Below are positions 8,037-14,752 of a stretch of DNA of 15,615 bases, one piece after another. How positions within the stretch are numbered: position 1 is the stretch's first letter; each line of letters opens with the position of its first letter. The DNA comes from Xanthobacteraceae bacterium (lineage in GTDB: Bacteria; Pseudomonadota; Alphaproteobacteria; Rhizobiales; Xanthobacteraceae). Under the pieces are notes generated by a model. The model saw only the letters and a list, made by a program, of their open reading frames with translations. It ran no database searches and was not told the origin of the DNA. The stretch lies in the NCBI GenBank assembly GCA_030043175.1, contig JASHYD010001455.1, positions 1 to 15,615 on the forward strand. Direction: 5' to 3'. A program made the position numbers and the translations under genes.

Positions 8037-8122
8037 AGCGGCCTTAACGGCCGTTGCCCGCGTTAGCGGGTCGCCGCAAGCTTTGCGAAGCTGTCGCCGG
8101 AAGGCGATGGTGGTTCACCATC
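8037..8122 (+). other. Array of five consecutive stem-loops between the CoA-transferase subunit genes
   Basis: Almost the whole 99-base gap folds into hairpins in series: CGGCC-TTAAC-GGCCG (8039-8053), CCCGC-GTTA-GCGGG (8057-8070), AGCTT-TGCG-AAGCT (8079-8092), TCGCC-GGAA-GGCGA (8094-8107) and ATGGTG-GTT-CACCAT (8107-8121). All arms pair perfectly, and loops are 3 to 5 bases. The last stem ends 11 bases before the ATG at 8133. It could be a structured leader/attenuator, an RNA processing or stability element that separates the two messages, or a small palindromic repeat inserted in the operon. I do not recognise it as a named riboswitch or repeat family. Confidence 0.6.
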
Positions 8123-8132
8123 AGTCCCCGGT

Positions 8133-8905
8133 ATGGATTTTTATGTCATGCCAATGGCTGCTCCAGCCGAGTCAAATATCCGCGACGAAGAACTCCTCGC
8201 CGACGTGATCGCCCGCCTGATCGGCAAGGTCCGCCACATTGCGGTCGGCAATGCGTCGGCGGTCCCGGCGATGGCCGCGCTGCTGGCGCGCGCGCGGGGC
8301 GGGGACATGCCCTATGTGTCGCTGCTGCAAAGCCGCAAGCACAACTTCTTCACCGATGGCGGGCGTGAGTTGTTCGACTGCGCGGGTCAGGGCCGAGTTG
8401 ACGTGTTCTTCTTGTCCGGCGGCGAGATCGACGGAGCCGGCAACGTCAACCTTGTCGGCATCGGTGACCATGAGAAACCCAGCGTGCGCTTCCGGGCTCG
8501 TTCGGATCGGCGTATCTTTATTACGTGGTGCCCAAAGTCGTGTTGTTTCGCACCGAGCATTCAAGGCGCACCTTGGTGCCCCGCGTCTCCTTCATAAGCG
8601 CAGCGGGCGGCAGTCCGCCCAATGTGTACCGACCCGGCGGGCCGGTCGCGCTGGTGACCAGTCGCTGCCTGTTCGGCTTCGATCGCCAGCGGCGGCGATT
8701 TCAGCTGGAAAGCGTGCATCCGGGGCATGGCGTTGCGGAAGTCGCCGAGCACACCGGCTTTGACTACGACCGCCCGGAAATTGTGCAAGTCACGCAGCGA
8801 CCCAGCGACGAGACGCTGCGATTGCTGCGCCAAGTCGTCGCGCCCCAACTGGCCGAGATTTATCCGGGGTTTGCCGCGACGGTGTTCGGGGCCGCGACGC
8901 CTTGA
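8133..8905 (+). pseudogene. CoA-transferase family protein, subunit B (GctB/IpdB-like), frameshifted
   Basis: The first frame (from ATG 8133) encodes an N-terminal part with NIRDEELLADVIARL, FFTDGGRELFDCAGQGRVDV and FFLSGGEIDGAGNVN, ending in GDHEKPSVRF. The continuation of the family lies in the +2 frame: PGSFGSAYLYYVVPKVV, then FRTEHSRRTLVP, SPPNVYRPGGPVALVT and LESVHPGHGVAEV, to the stop at 8905. The two halves join exactly if one C is restored at 8492/8493 (TTCCGGG read as TTCCCGGG), so a single base is missing from a short C run. As given, the first frame would end at 8597 as a 154-residue product. It is either a recent pseudogene, a programmed slip (no classic slippery heptamer seen), or a sequencing/assembly error. 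The restored protein would be about 257 residues and partner the upstream subunit. A start at ATG 8148 or 8154 is also possible. Confidence 0.8.
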
Positions 8906-9081
8906 TCTGCGCGGACCCGGTCACGTCACTGTGAACAGTGCCGCCAAAGACTGGTCGCGAGATCGTTTTTGAGTCGTTCGAAACAAGCTATGGTCCCGGC
9001 TGATTTCGTGCGCCAGGGGCCAGGACGATAACTCGGAGCACGAACATTCTGCTAAAGCGCGTTTGATAAGGAGAACTACCG
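8906..9081. promoter_or_regulatory. Upstream region of the ior-fcc-sox operon
   Basis: The 176 bases hold a perfect inverted repeat CACTGT-GA-ACAGTG at 8927-8940, 22 bases after the preceding stop codon, and a strong ribosome site AAGGAG (9068-9073) 8 bases before the iorA-like ATG. The stretch around 8963-8995 is locally AT-richer and may hold the promoter, but I see no good -35/-10 pair. The inverted repeat could be an operator or a short terminator of the preceding transcript; it lacks a T-run. Confidence 0.45.
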
Positions 9082-9531
9082 ATGGCTCGTCTCAATGTGA
9101 ATGGAAAGACCTACGAGGTGGATGTCGATCCCGACACGCCGCTATTGTGGGCGATCCGGGAGAACATCGGCCTGACCGGCACCAAATACGGCTGTGGTAT
9201 TGCGCAGTGCGGCGCCTGCACGGTGCACATCGACGGCGTTGCGACGCGGTCCTGCTCATTCCCGGCGAGCGCCGCGGAGGGCAAAGCGATCGTCACCATC
9301 GAGGGGCTCGCTAGCAACGGCAGTCTCACAGGGGTTCAGCAGGCCTGGATCAATAACGACGTGCCGCAGTGCGGCTACTGCCAGAGCGGAATGATCATGG
9401 CGGTAACGGCCTTGCTCAAGGAAAAACCAAAGCCGACCGACGCGGACATCGATCGGACGATTACCAACATCTGTCGCTGCGGCACCTATCAACAGGTCCG
9501 TGCCGCGATCCACGAAGCCACGAATGCGTGA
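9082..9531 (+). CDS. iorA: 2Fe-2S subunit of a molybdenum hydroxylase (IorA-like small subunit)
   Basis: This 149-residue protein has two 2Fe-2S clusters in the layout of molybdenum hydroxylase small subunits. An N-terminal plant-ferredoxin-type cluster uses Cys38, 43, 46 and 58 ([12 protein letters not shown]), and a C-terminal helical cluster uses Cys97, 100, 131 and 133 ([15 protein letters not shown]). It passes electrons from the Mo centre to the next acceptor. It is complete and of usual length, with AAGGAG 8 bases before the ATG. The partner IorB-like gene starts 11 bases downstream behind its own GGAGG. It has no signal peptide, while its partner has a Tat signal, so it is likely carried to the periplasm folded with the partner (inferred from known Tat hitchhiking). 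Isoquinoline 1-oxidoreductase is the type enzyme; the real substrate may differ. Confidence 0.92.
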   Translation: MARLNVNGKTYEVDVDPDTPLLWAIRENIGLTGTKYGCGIAQCGACTVHIDGVATRSCSFPASAAEGKAIVTIEGLASNGSLTGVQQAWINNDVPQCGYCQSGMIMAVTALLKEKPKPTDADIDRTITNICRCGTYQQVRAAIHEATNA

Positions 9532-9542
9532 GGGAGGCAGCG

Positions 9543-11714
9543 ATGAACCATATGCCGAAACCCGACCGCCGCAGCTTCCTGGTTGGATCAAGCGTCGCCG
9601 GGCTGGTGCTCGGATTCCACATCCCGTTCGCAGGCGAAGCCGAGGCGCAGGCGGCCGCACCTGAGGTCAATGCCTGGGTGGTCGTGCATCCGGACGAATC
9701 CGTGACCATCCGCGTCGCACGTTCCGAGATGGGCCAGGGCACGCTTACTGGTCTGTGCCAGATGGTTGCCGAGGAACTCGAATGCGACTGGTCGAAGGTC
9801 AAATATGAATTCCCGACCGCCGGCGAGAACGTCGCGCGCAAGCGCGTCTGGGGCGATTTCTTCACTGCCGGCAGCCGCGGCATAAGGTCGTCCGAGCAGA
9901 TTGTCCGCAAAGGAGGCGCGGCGGCGCGCATGATGCTGATTGCGGCCGCCGCCAATGAATGGAAAGTGCCCCCAGCTCAATGCACGGCCGCGAACGGCAT
10001 CATCAGCCACGCGCCGTCCGGGCGCCAGACGACCTTCGGCAAGGTTGCGGCCGCAGCTTCCAAGATCGAGCCGCCGACCGACATCAAGCTCAAGGCGCCG
10101 AAGGACTGGAAGATCATCGGCAAAGGTGTCAAGCGGCTCGATACGCCGGACAAGGTGATCGGCAAGGCGGTTTACGGAATCGACGTGAAGCTGCCCGGCA
10201 TGCTCAGCGCGGCCATCAAGGCGGCCCCGGTGTTCGGCGCCAAATTGAAGAGCTTCGACGCCGCCAAGGTCGCCTCCATGAAGGGCGTGAAAAAGGTCGT
10301 GCAGGTCGAGGAGAATGCCGTCGCCGTCATTGCCGACACATGGTGGCACGCCAAGACCGCCCTCGAAGCCTTGCCGGTGACCTGGGAAGCGAGCCCGAAC
10401 GACAAGGTCTCCAGCGCGTCGATCGCCGAGTTTTTGAAAGCTGGGCTCGGCGCCGAGCAGGCTTTTGTCGGCAACCAGGCGGGCGATGTCAAAGCGGCAC
10501 TCGCCAGCGCGGCCAAGCAGGTGGAGGCCGTCTACAGCTATCCGTATCAGCACCACGCCACCATGGAGCCGCAGAACGCGACCGCGCTCTACACGAGCGA
10601 GAAATGCGAGGCTTGGTCCTCGGTGCAGGATGGCGAGCAGGGATTGGCGGCGACGTCCGAGGCGTGCGGCTTGCCGGTGACAAAGTGCGAGTTCCACAAG
10701 ACATTCCTGGGCGGCGGATTCGGGCGCCGCTCGACTTCGGTGGACTATGTTCGCCAGGCCGTCCTCGTGGCCAAGGAAATGCCGGGCACGCCGGTCAAGC
10801 TCCTGTGGTCGCGCGAAGAGGATATGACCCACGGCTGGTATCACCCGATCACCCAATGCAAGATGACGGCCGGGTTCGACGACAAGATGAACCTGACCGC
10901 ACTGCATGTGCGCATCTCGGGTCAATCGATCCTGGCGAGCGTCGCACCCGGGCGCATGCAGAACGGCATGGACCCGGCAACCTTCCAGGGGTTCGTCAAA
11001 GGCGGAGCCGAAACGGCGTTCGGCTATGAGGTGCCGAACCTGCTGATCGATCATGCGATGCGCAATCCGCACGTGCCGGCCGGATTCTGGCGAGGCGTCA
11101 ACATCAATCAGAACGCCATCTACATCGAGAGCTTCATGGACGAGCTTGCCGCGGCAGCAGGCGTCGATCCGCTGGAGTTCCGCCGCAACCTCATGCGGCC
11201 CTATCCGAGGCACCTCGCGGTGCTCAACGCGGTCGCCGAAAGGGCCGGGTGGGGCAAGCCGGCGCCACAGGGCGTCTATCGCGGACTCGCGCAGATGATG
11301 GCGTTTGGAAGCTATGTGGCAGCCTGCGCGGAAGTTTCCGTCGATGGCAATAAGGTCAACGTTCACCGCATCGTCGGAGCGACTGATCCGGGCTACGCGG
11401 TCAACCCCGCGCAGATTGAGCGTCAGATTGCGGGCTCGTTCGTGTACGGCTTAACCGGCCTGTTCTATGGCGAATGTACCGTCAAGGACGGCGCCATCGA
11501 GCAGACGAACTTCGACAGCTATGACATGATGCGCATCGCGCAGATGCCGAAGGTGGAGACGATCGTGATGCCCTCGGGCAGTGGCGTGTGGGGCGGCGTC
11601 GGCGAGCCGACCATTTGCGTGGCGGCGCCGGCGGTCCTCAACGCCATCACGGCGGCTACGGGCAAGCGCTATCGCAGTTTCCCGCTGAAGAACCAGGGGC
11701 TGACCCTTGTTTGA
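9543..11714 (+). CDS. iorB: Tat-exported molybdopterin-binding subunit, isoquinoline 1-oxidoreductase beta-like
   Basis: The protein has 723 residues. A twin-arginine signal is clear: DRRSFLVGSSVAG at 8-20, hydrophobic core, cleavage after about EAEAQA (32-37), placing the enzyme in the periplasm. The mature part has the split-domain order of the IorB subfamily: the Mo-binding strand SEMGQGTLTG comes early, then a hammerhead domain (ADKVIGKAVYGIDVKLPG-like), GGGFGRRS, AGFWRGVNINQNA as the Mo loop, and catalytic Glu688 in GVWGGVGEP. Relatives oxidise N-heterocycles or aldehydes and pass electrons through the 2Fe-2S subunit to c-type cytochromes. The start at 9543 has GGAGG 5 bases upstream. 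The next gene, a small cytochrome c, begins 4 bases after the stop and is a plausible electron acceptor. Substrate unknown; the sox/fcc genes behind it suggest a sulfur link (inference). Confidence 0.9.
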   Translation: MNHMPKPDRRSFLVGSSVAGLVLGFHIPFAGEAEAQAAAPEVNAWVVVHPDESVTIRVARSEMGQGTLTGLCQMVAEELECDWSKVKYEFPTAGENVARKRVWGDFFTAGSRGIRSSEQIVRKGGAAARMMLIAAAANEWKVPPAQCTAANGIISHAPSGRQTTFGKVAAAASKIEPPTDIKLKAPKDWKIIGKGVKRLDTPDKVIGKAVYGIDVKLPGMLSAAIKAAPVFGAKLKSFDAAKVASMKGVKKVVQVEENAVAVIADTWWHAKTALEALPVTWEASPNDKVSSASIAEFLKAGLGAEQAFVGNQAGDVKAALASAAKQVEAVYSYPYQHHATMEPQNATALYTSEKCEAWSSVQDGEQGLAATSEACGLPVTKCEFHKTFLGGGFGRRSTSVDYVRQAVLVAKEMPGTPVKLLWSREEDMTHGWYHPITQCKMTAGFDDKMNLTALHVRISGQSILASVAPGRMQNGMDPATFQGFVKGGAETAFGYEVPNLLIDHAMRNPHVPAGFWRGVNINQNAIYIESFMDELAAAAGVDPLEFRRNLMRPYPRHLAVLNAVAERAGWGKPAPQGVYRGLAQMMAFGSYVAACAEVSVDGNKVNVHRIVGATDPGYAVNPAQIERQIAGSFVYGLTGLFYGECTVKDGAIEQTNFDSYDMMRIAQMPKVETIVMPSGSGVWGGVGEPTICVAAPAVLNAITAATGKRYRSFPLKNQGLTLV

Positions 11715-11718
11715 ACGC

Positions 11719-12069
11719 ATGGGGGCGGCGGCCGAGCGGGCTGCCGCCCCACCCGGTGGGACGCCGGCGCGGACACCGAAGGCGCGTTACCTTGTCATGG
11801 CGGCCACGGCGGCGTGCGTCGGCATCACACCGGCTTGTGCTGCGGAAGCTCCGCCTGGCGCCGCATCGTGTAGCGGATGCCACGCGGAAAAGCCGAACGT
11901 CAACACGCCAGTGCCGCGGTTGGCCGGATATGATGCCAGCGCCATGATAGCCGCCATGCAGGCTTATCGGGGGGGGCTGCGGCCTTCCACGGTGATGGAC
12001 CGCATCGCCAAGGGCTTTTCTGATGACGAGATCGAGGCGATTGCAGCTTGGTTCGCGGCGCAGCAGTGA
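11719..12069 (+). CDS. fccA: Monoheme cytochrome c, FccA-like subunit of sulfide dehydrogenase
   Basis: This small class I cytochrome c has about 116 residues. One heme site CSGCH (51-55) and a probable axial Met93 in TVMDRIAKGF are visible; the AYRGGLRPSTVM...AKGFSDDEI...IAAWFA pattern is that of cytochrome subunits of flavocytochrome c sulfide dehydrogenase. A Sec-type signal (YLVMAATAACVGITPACAA) precedes the mature part, so it is periplasmic. It lies directly before the flavoprotein gene, as expected for fccAB, and directly after the Mo subunit, so it may serve both enzymes. Only one heme is present, as in green sulfur bacterial forms, not the diheme form of purple sulfur bacteria. The start is uncertain: ATG 11719 is used, TTG 11707 overlaps the previous gene, and an internal ATG at residue 27 would leave a very short signal. 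Confidence 0.8.
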   Translation: MGAAAERAAAPPGGTPARTPKARYLVMAATAACVGITPACAAEAPPGAASCSGCHAEKPNVNTPVPRLAGYDASAMIAAMQAYRGGLRPSTVMDRIAKGFSDDEIEAIAAWFAAQQ

Positions 12070-13360
12070 TCGCGATGGCGCCATCACCGGGCGGCGGCCG
12101 ACCCGCCGTCAATTTGTCACGGCTGCCATCGCGGGTGCGAGCGTCTGGGCGGTTCCTCGCCCGCTCCTGTCCCAGGGCTCACAACCGCGCATCGTTGTGA
12201 TCGGCGGCGGGTTTGCAGGGGCCACCGCTGCCCGTTTCTTGAAACGCGCTGATCCGCGGCTTGAGGTCACCCTGGTTGAGCCGAACCCGGTTTTTGCGGC
12301 GTGCCCGTTCAGCAATGAGGTGATCGCCGGGCTGCGCGACATGCGCGCACAGCTGTTCGGCTATGATCGCATCGCGGCAGCCGGCATCGCGGTCGTGCAT
12401 CAGGCGGCGACCGCTGTTGACGGCCACCTTCGCAGCGTGACGCTTGGCAACGGGGCGAAGCTTTCCTACGAACGGCTGATGCTGACGCCCGGGTCCGACC
12501 TGCGCTTTGATGCCCTGCCGGGTTACGACGAGGCGGCCGCGGAACGCATGCCTCACGCCTGGAAAGCAGGCGACCAAACACTGCTGTTGCGGCGCCAGCT
12601 CGAGGCCATGGACGATGGCGGAACGGTGGTATTGGCGCTGCCGGCGCTGCCATATCGGTGTCCGCCGGCCTCCTACGAACGGGCAAGCCTGATTGCCTAC
12701 TACCTCAAGACCAAGAAGCCGCGTTCGAAGCTCGTGGTGCTCGACGCCAAGGACACGTTCTCCATGCAACGTCTGTTCGAAAATGCATGGCAGGAATTCT
12801 ACCCCAACCTCGAATGGGTGCCGGTATCCTCCGGCGGCAACCCCACCGGCGTCGATACCACGGCGATGACGGTTTCGTCGGATTTCGACACCTACAAGGC
12901 AGCTGTCGCAAACATCATTCCGCCGCAGAAGGCGGGCCGCATCGCGGCGTTGGCCGGGACGGCCGATCGCACCGGCTGGTGCCCGGTCGATCCAGCCACG
13001 TTCGAGTCCCACCTTGTGCCGGGGATCCATGTCCTGGGCGATGCTGCCATTGCCGGGGCGGTGCCAAAATCTGCCTTTGCGGCCAACGCCACCGCCAAGA
13101 TCTGTGCTGCCGCAGTCGCCAAGCTGGTGTTCGGAGAGGCTCCGGTACGGCCGAAATTCGTCAACACCTGCTACAGCTTGGCGGCCCCCGATTACGGCTT
13201 TTCGATTGCGGGGGTCTACCAGCCGGTAAACGGCCAATGGCTCGAGGTCGAAGGGGCCGGCGGCACCAGCTCGGCGGATGCGCCACGCGCATTGCGAAGC
13301 CAGGAAGCAAAATTTGCCAATGGATGGTTCAACACGATCACGTCCGAGATTTTCGGCTGA
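12023..13360 (+). CDS. fccB: Flavocytochrome c sulfide dehydrogenase flavoprotein (FccB/SoxF)
   Basis: This 445-residue FAD protein (from ATG 12023) carries a twin-arginine signal (TRRQFVTAAIAGASV at 27-41). The mature domain opens with the FAD-binding IVVIGGGFAGATAA (57-70). Three cysteines match the known flavocytochrome c set: Cys94 in FAACPFSNEVI (site of covalent FAD attachment), Cys213 in YRCPPASYER, and Cys383 in VNTCYSL (the redox-active disulfide pair). The first spacing of 119 equals that of the Allochromatium enzyme as I recall it. GIHVLGDAAIAGAVPKSAFAAN is the second FAD-binding segment. It oxidises sulfide to sulfane/sulfur and passes electrons to the cytochrome. The start overlaps the cytochrome gene by 47 bases; TTG 12041 is the only later alternative before the Tat motif. 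All catalytic residues seen are intact. Confidence 0.92.
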   Translation: MTRSRRLQLGSRRSSDRDGAITGRRPTRRQFVTAAIAGASVWAVPRPLLSQGSQPRIVVIGGGFAGATAARFLKRADPRLEVTLVEPNPVFAACPFSNEVIAGLRDMRAQLFGYDRIAAAGIAVVHQAATAVDGHLRSVTLGNGAKLSYERLMLTPGSDLRFDALPGYDEAAAERMPHAWKAGDQTLLLRRQLEAMDDGGTVVLALPALPYRCPPASYERASLIAYYLKTKKPRSKLVVLDAKDTFSMQRLFENAWQEFYPNLEWVPVSSGGNPTGVDTTAMTVSSDFDTYKAAVANIIPPQKAGRIAALAGTADRTGWCPVDPATFESHLVPGIHVLGDAAIAGAVPKSAFAANATAKICAAAVAKLVFGEAPVRPKFVNTCYSLAAPDYGFSIAGVYQPVNGQWLEVEGAGGTSSADAPRALRSQEAKFANGWFNTITSEIFG

Positions 13361-13820
13361 CCAAAGGTCGAGCGCAATCGGAGCGCTCATAACCTTCGCC
13401 GCGATCGCCGTGGGAATCTCCTGGGCGAATGCCGACCCGGCGCTGCGCCCCTACGTGATTGTCGGCGACGCCATCCCGGCGTCGCTCACCGGCGTGCCGG
13501 GCGATCCGGTGCGCGGAAAAGCGATTGTGGCGAGCCGGCAAACCGGGTTGTGCCTGCTATGCCATTCCGCACCGTTGCCGGAAGACAAATTCCAGGGCAC
13601 CATTGGGCCCGATCTCAAAGGAATCGCCGCGCGCAGTACCGAAGGCCAGTTGAGACTGCGGATCGTCGACCCGCGTGCGTTCAACCCCGACACCATCATG
13701 CCGGCCTATTACCGTCGGGATGGACTGACCAGGGTTGCGCAGGCGTTTCGCGACAAAACCGTGCTGACGCCGGAGCAGATCGAGGATGTGGTGGCGTTCC
13801 TGACGACCTTGCGTGACTAA
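13320..13820 (+). CDS. soxX: Sulfur-oxidation c-type cytochrome SoxX
   Basis: This monoheme cytochrome c has about 166 residues. A Sec signal (IGALITFAAIAVGISWANA, about 20-38) precedes the mature part. The SoxX pattern is complete: GDPVRGKAIVASRQTGLCLLCH with heme site CLLCH (78-82), IGPDLKGIAAR, LRLRIVDPRAFNPDTIMPAYYR with axial Met127, and a C-terminal TVLTPEQIEDVVAFLTTLR. SoxX normally pairs with SoxA, which joins thiosulfate or polysulfide sulfur to the SoxY cysteine; SoxX carries the electrons away. No soxA is seen in this window, so its partner must be elsewhere or different. The start ATG 13320 overlaps the flavoprotein gene by 41 bases; ATG 13278 would add 14 residues. SoxY follows 10 bases downstream. 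Confidence 0.92.
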   Translation: MDGSTRSRPRFSADQRSSAIGALITFAAIAVGISWANADPALRPYVIVGDAIPASLTGVPGDPVRGKAIVASRQTGLCLLCHSAPLPEDKFQGTIGPDLKGIAARSTEGQLRLRIVDPRAFNPDTIMPAYYRRDGLTRVAQAFRDKTVLTPEQIEDVVAFLTTLRD

Positions 13821-13826
13821 AGAGGA
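13821..13826 (+). promoter_or_regulatory. Ribosome binding site deciding the soxY start
   Basis: AGAGGA lies 4 bases before ATG 13831, which favours this start over the GTG at 13813 that would overlap soxX. Confidence 0.6.
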
Positions 13827-13830
13827 TTCG

Positions 13831-14304
13831 ATGACCAGCGAAAGCCTTTTTCCCGTCACGAGGCGAGCCGTATTGGCCACAGTTGCGGGCGCGGCGGCGG
13901 GCGGCACTCTCTTGGTTCGGCGTGCTGCGGCCACGCCCCAGATGATGAATGCCGCGATCCATAGGGTGATCGGCGAGGCGCTTGTGCGCAGGGGCAAGGT
14001 CACCCTCGACATTCCACCACTGGTCGAAAACGGCAATACCATTGCGATGTCGGTTTCGGTCGACAGCGCGATGACCGAGACCGATTACGTGAAGGCGATC
14101 CACGTCTTTAACGAGAAGAACCCGCAGCCCGACATCATCTCGGTGCATCTTGGCCCGCGCGCCGGCAAAGCCGCCTTCTCGACCCGCATCCGCCTGGCGG
14201 ATTCGCAAAACGTCGTCGCCATCGCGGAGTTGAGCGACGGCTCACTGTGGTCCGACACGGTCGAGGTGATTGTCACCATCGCGGCCTGCCTGGAGTACAA
14301 CTGA
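13831..14304 (+). CDS. soxY: Sulfur carrier protein SoxY with atypical C-terminus
   Basis: The protein has 157 residues. A Tat-type signal (VTRRAVLATVAGAAAGGTLL at 9-28) leads to the periplasm. The mature region is the SoxY immunoglobulin-like fold: GKVTLDIPPLVENGNTIAMSVSVDS, then YVKAIHVFNEKNPQPDIISVHL, and a last strand VEVIVTIAAC. In canonical SoxY the chain ends GGCGG and the cysteine on this swinging arm carries the sulfur cargo. Here the end is AACLEYN: the only cysteine, Cys153, is kept, but the glycines are gone and four residues follow it. It may still bind sulfur with a stiffer arm, or have another role. There is no frameshift sign; the stop leads directly into soxZ after 1 base. 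The partner is SoxZ. Confidence 0.9.
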   Translation: MTSESLFPVTRRAVLATVAGAAAGGTLLVRRAAATPQMMNAAIHRVIGEALVRRGKVTLDIPPLVENGNTIAMSVSVDSAMTETDYVKAIHVFNEKNPQPDIISVHLGPRAGKAAFSTRIRLADSQNVVAIAELSDGSLWSDTVEVIVTIAACLEYN

Positions 14305-14305
14305 C

Positions 14306-14626
14306 ATGGCCCGCACCCTCATCAACGTTCCGCCCAAGGCCAAGCGTGGCCAGATCATCGAGATCAAGACGCTTATTTCGCATGTGATGGAAACCGGATA
14401 TCGTCGCACCGAGACGGGCGCGCCAATTCCCCGCGATATCATTAATCTGTTCGTGTGCAGCTACAACGGGACAGAAATCTTTCGCGCCGATCTGCATCAG
14501 GCCATCGCGGCGAACCCATTCATCACCTTCTTCACCGTGGCGGCGGAGAGCGGGACCCTGGAGTTCCGGTGGACCGACGACAACGGTCAGGTCGAGACGG
14601 CGTCGAAGACCATCACGGTGGAGTAA
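14306..14626 (+). CDS. soxZ: Sulfur carrier partner protein SoxZ
   Basis: This 106-residue protein is a full-length SoxZ, with no signal peptide. Family strings are INVPPKAKRGQIIEIKTLISHVMETGYR, PRDIINLFVCSYNGTEIFRADLHQAIAANPFITF and a closing strand GTLEFRWTDDNGQVETASKTITV. SoxZ has no cargo cysteine role; it forms the heterodimer with SoxY and is exported with it through the SoxY Tat signal (known for the family). The ATG lies one base after the soxY stop. An in-frame start at 14270 would overlap soxY and add residues without family match. It is the last gene of the compact operon; no soxA or soxB follows. Confidence 0.93.
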   Translation: MARTLINVPPKAKRGQIIEIKTLISHVMETGYRRTETGAPIPRDIINLFVCSYNGTEIFRADLHQAIAANPFITFFTVAAESGTLEFRWTDDNGQVETASKTITVE

Positions 14627-14687
14627 CCCATCCCCCACTCAAGGCAACGAAAGGCGGCGACCTTCGCGGCCAGCCCGGGTAAAGTTC

Positions 14688-14708
14688 GGCCTGGGCGTTG
14701 GCCCCAGG
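14688..14708. terminator. Hairpin between convergent soxZ and CBS-domain gene, possible bidirectional terminator
   Basis: GCCTGGG-N7-CCCAGGC forms a perfect 7-bp GC-rich stem between two convergent genes. There is no long T-run on either side, so termination is inferred from position and stem strength. The remainder of 14627-14752 shows no gene. Confidence 0.45.
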
Positions 14709-14752
14709 CTAGCCCATGTTTCCAGGTTGCAGAGCTTGCCTCGGCTAAGTCA

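Noticed and set aside
8037..8122. tRNA or hammerhead ribozyme in the hairpin array
   Set aside because: GATGG-TGGTTCA-CCATC resembles a T-arm in size only; there is no acceptor stem or anticodon arm. The CUGAUGA and GAAA core elements of a hammerhead are missing.
8989..9010. Sigma-54 type promoter (TGGTCC...) upstream of the iorA-like gene
   Set aside because: The TTGC element at the -12 position is absent, and the -24 part is only a partial match.
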